DNA from: Hyphomicrobiales bacterium
GTDB lineage: Bacteria; Pseudomonadota; Alphaproteobacteria; Rhizobiales; Beijerinckiaceae
Length of the DNA: 5,977 nt
Assembly (NCBI GenBank): GCA_025363375.1
Contig: JANYDZ010000572.1
Span: forward strand, 1-5,977
Direction of reading: 5' to 3'
The notes under the pieces were generated by a model. The model saw nothing but the letters and a program-made list of their open reading frames with translations. It was not told the origin of the DNA and ran no database searches. Position numbers and translations under genes: made by a program. This document shows, one piece after another, positions 4,395 to 5,977 of the stretch (positions within the stretch are counted from its first letter, which is position 1; each line of letters starts with the position of its first letter).

Positions 4395-5977
4395 CTAACG
4401 GAACCTGGCGTTGATGGCGGCCTGCGAAACAATCGCCAGCCCGCCGCCAAGCAAGGCGGTGAACAGCCACGGGATATGCAACAAGCTGGCGGGACTGAAT
4501 GTCGTGAAATAGGTCCAGACCCACAGCCAGAAGGGGGAAACAAACGCGCTGAACGGCGAGATCGCGGCGACGGTCAGCAGCAAACCGGCCAGCGCCACGG
4601 AGATTTTCCGCGCGTGCTGAAACGCCAGCATGGCGATCGCCAGTCCGATCGTCCAGAGCAGGATTGCGATTGCCAGCCATGGGCTCCATCCATCGGGCAA
4701 TCCGCTGGGCGGGATTCCGTCGCGAATTGCGGCCCACGCGAGACCTGTCAGCGTCAAGCTGAATGCGCACAGGCTGGCGAGAAATTGCCACTTCAACATA
4801 TCGCGCGTCGACGGGCTTTTGTCGGCGTCTTTGGCCGCCAGCCGCCAGTTCAGTTTGCTTTCCGTCATCCAGCGCAACAAACCGCACAGGACAATCAGCG
4901 AGAGAACGGCGGTGAAAACCGATGGGAGCGCTTTGAGCAGGGCGTCCTTGAATTCGCAAACCGTCGCAAAGCCCACGGCCTTTTGCGCGCCCAACAGCGC
5001 CAGTCCATAACCGCCCGCCGCGGTGACGACGGCTGTCGCGGTCAAACAGATCAGGCAAACGATGGCGATATATCCGATCGACGCCATGACAATCGCGAAG
5101 CGCGGCGGCGGAACATCGACAATCCCTGGCGGCGGCGGCGGGGCGACGGGATTGGCCGCGTTCAGCCAGCGAACGATCGACATTTTCACATCGCGCGCGC
5201 GCGACTCCCGATACCGCTCGAAACCGCTGAAATATTGCAGATGCGCAAGCCCGAACCAGGCGTTGAAGGGCGTCGATATCGTGGTGAGCGGCGGCAGCAA
5301 CGGCCTGAGCGGCTCCTGCGCGTAAAGCTCCAGCATTCCCGCGACCGGGTCCTGCGGCGCCGCAAGATTGATCCAGCGGCAATGCGCGGGAAAGGGACGC
5401 TGCGGCTTGTCGGCTGCGTCCACAAAATCGGCGCCTGTCGTCACAACCCGAGGCCAGAGCGCGGCGAATTTCGCCAAAGGACTGCCATAGGTCAGCACGC
5501 CGTCCAGCTTCTCGAACAGCAGGCCGCGATTGATCACGTCCGCGTTCGACAGCCACCTTGGCCGCGCGGGCGCCATGGCGGCGATATTCGTGCGTAATTT
5601 CGTGAATGTCGTCGCCGTGTTGGGAAATTTCCACGCGTCGGGCAAGGCCCGCCATTGCGCTTCGGGAAGATAGTTCGGCAAGGCATGGCCGATTTCCGTC
5701 AGGCCGTTGTAGGCGAGCACCGTGCCAAGGCTGTGCGCAACCACATACCAGCCGTCAAAACCGCGTTGCGCCATCGCCACCATTTCCGTCACCATGCGGC
5801 GCCGGATGGCAACCCGCACCGGACATGCCGGATCGGAAAGGACGGTTTGTCCGGGGACGGCGCGACTCTCATAAACGCGCACATCGCCAATGTATTGAAC
5901 GAGCAGGGTCGGCGACGGCGCATTGCCCGCAATCGCGGCGAAAACGCGTTTCGCCAGAGACCACGTAATCAACGTGA
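4395..5977 (-). CDS. Serine-hydrolase (lipase-like) domain fused to a C-terminal multi-pass membrane domain (5' end beyond window)
   Basis: The minus-strand frame is open to the right edge and stops with TAG at 4397-4395. A TTG at 5972 could begin a 525-residue product, but there is no stop before the edge and the protein probably starts further out; numbering here counts from that TTG. Residues about 60-250 look like an alpha/beta hydrolase: YVVAHSLGT (76-84) is a nucleophile elbow with S81, TYGSPL (161-166) is the strand seen after it in many lipases, D208 in INLAAPQDPVAG is a candidate acid, and H244 in GLAHLQYF a candidate base. A proline-rich linker (278-290) leads to hydrophobic segments at about 293-319, 351-367, 396-416, 431-452, 457-475, 479-490 and 497-519, so roughly six or seven membrane passes. 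It likely acts on a lipid or ester at the inner membrane, but no substrate can be named. It converges on the flavoprotein gene with a 12-base gap. Confidence 0.75.
   Translation of the reverse strand, partial: TLITWSLAKRVFAAIAGNAPSPTLLVQYIGDVRVYESRAVPGQTVLSDPACPVRVAIRRRMVTEMVAMAQRGFDGWYVVAHSLGTVLAYNGLTEIGHALPNYLPEAQWRALPDAWKFPNTATTFTKLRTNIAAMAPARPRWLSNADVINRGLLFEKLDGVLTYGSPLAKFAALWPRVVTTGADFVDAADKPQRPFPAHCRWINLAAPQDPVAGMLELYAQEPLRPLLPPLTTISTPFNAWFGLAHLQYFSGFERYRESRARDVKMSIVRWLNAANPVAPPPPPGIVDVPPPRFAIVMASIGYIAIVCLICLTATAVVTAAGGYGLALLGAQKAVGFATVCEFKDALLKALPSVFTAVLSLIVLCGLLRWMTESKLNWRLAAKDADKSPSTRDMLKWQFLASLCAFSLTLTGLAWAAIRDGIPPSGLPDGWSPWLAIAILLWTIGLAIAMLAFQHARKISVALAGLLLTVAAISPFSAFVSPFWLWVWTYFTTFSPASLLHIPWLFTALLGGGLAIVSQAAINARFR

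Noticed and set aside
4345..5655. 436-residue minus-strand frame overlapping the membrane hydrolase in another frame
   Set aside because: It is arginine- and alanine-rich with no hydrophobic segments or motifs, whereas the alternative frame shows a nucleophile elbow and membrane helices.
1..5977. CRISPR arrays, tRNA or rRNA genes, insertion sequences, phage genes
   Set aside because: No regularly spaced repeats, no tRNA-like cloverleaf or rRNA sequence, and no transposase, integrase or phage motif was seen on either strand.

Overview
The window looks like the chromosome of an alphaproteobacterium, most likely of the Rhizobiales. The support is a GC-rich composition, strong G/C bias at third codon positions (which opens many long shadow frames), a CTTCTCCCG...CGGGAGAAG hairpin of a kind I recall as common in Rhizobiales intergenic regions, and the gene types. 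Genus cannot be set from the sequence alone. Coding density is high and no gap exceeds about 125 bases.

Layout from left to right: (1) the C-terminal 47 residues of an FbpB-type ABC transporter permease (+, ends at 146). (2) A 13-bp perfect hairpin in the convergent gap (156-185). (3) A 372-residue double-cupin protein on the minus strand (196-1314), whose second cupin resembles gentisate 1,2-dioxygenase. (4) A 123-bp divergent intergenic region with candidate back-to-back promoters and an inverted repeat. (5) A secreted FbpA-like ABC substrate-binding protein (+, 1438-2514) that lacks the paired tyrosines expected of a ferric-iron binder. (6) A 113-bp spacer with a GC palindrome and a 14-bp-period direct repeat. 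(7) A Tat-exported FAD-dependent oxidoreductase of the fumarate reductase / 3-ketosteroid dehydrogenase class (+, 2628-4382). (8) Converging on it with a 12-bp gap, a minus-strand gene (4395 to beyond 5977) encoding a serine-hydrolase-like domain fused to a multi-pass membrane domain, with its N-terminus cut off by the window edge.

A possible reading of genes 1 and 3-7 is a small-molecule acquisition and processing locus. The binding protein and permease would import an organic, probably acidic, compound. The Tat flavoprotein would reduce or dehydrogenate a related compound in the periplasm, and the cytoplasmic cupin could oxidise or isomerise the imported product. This is inference from proximity; no substrate can be named. 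The membrane hydrolase faces the other way and is probably an independent unit.
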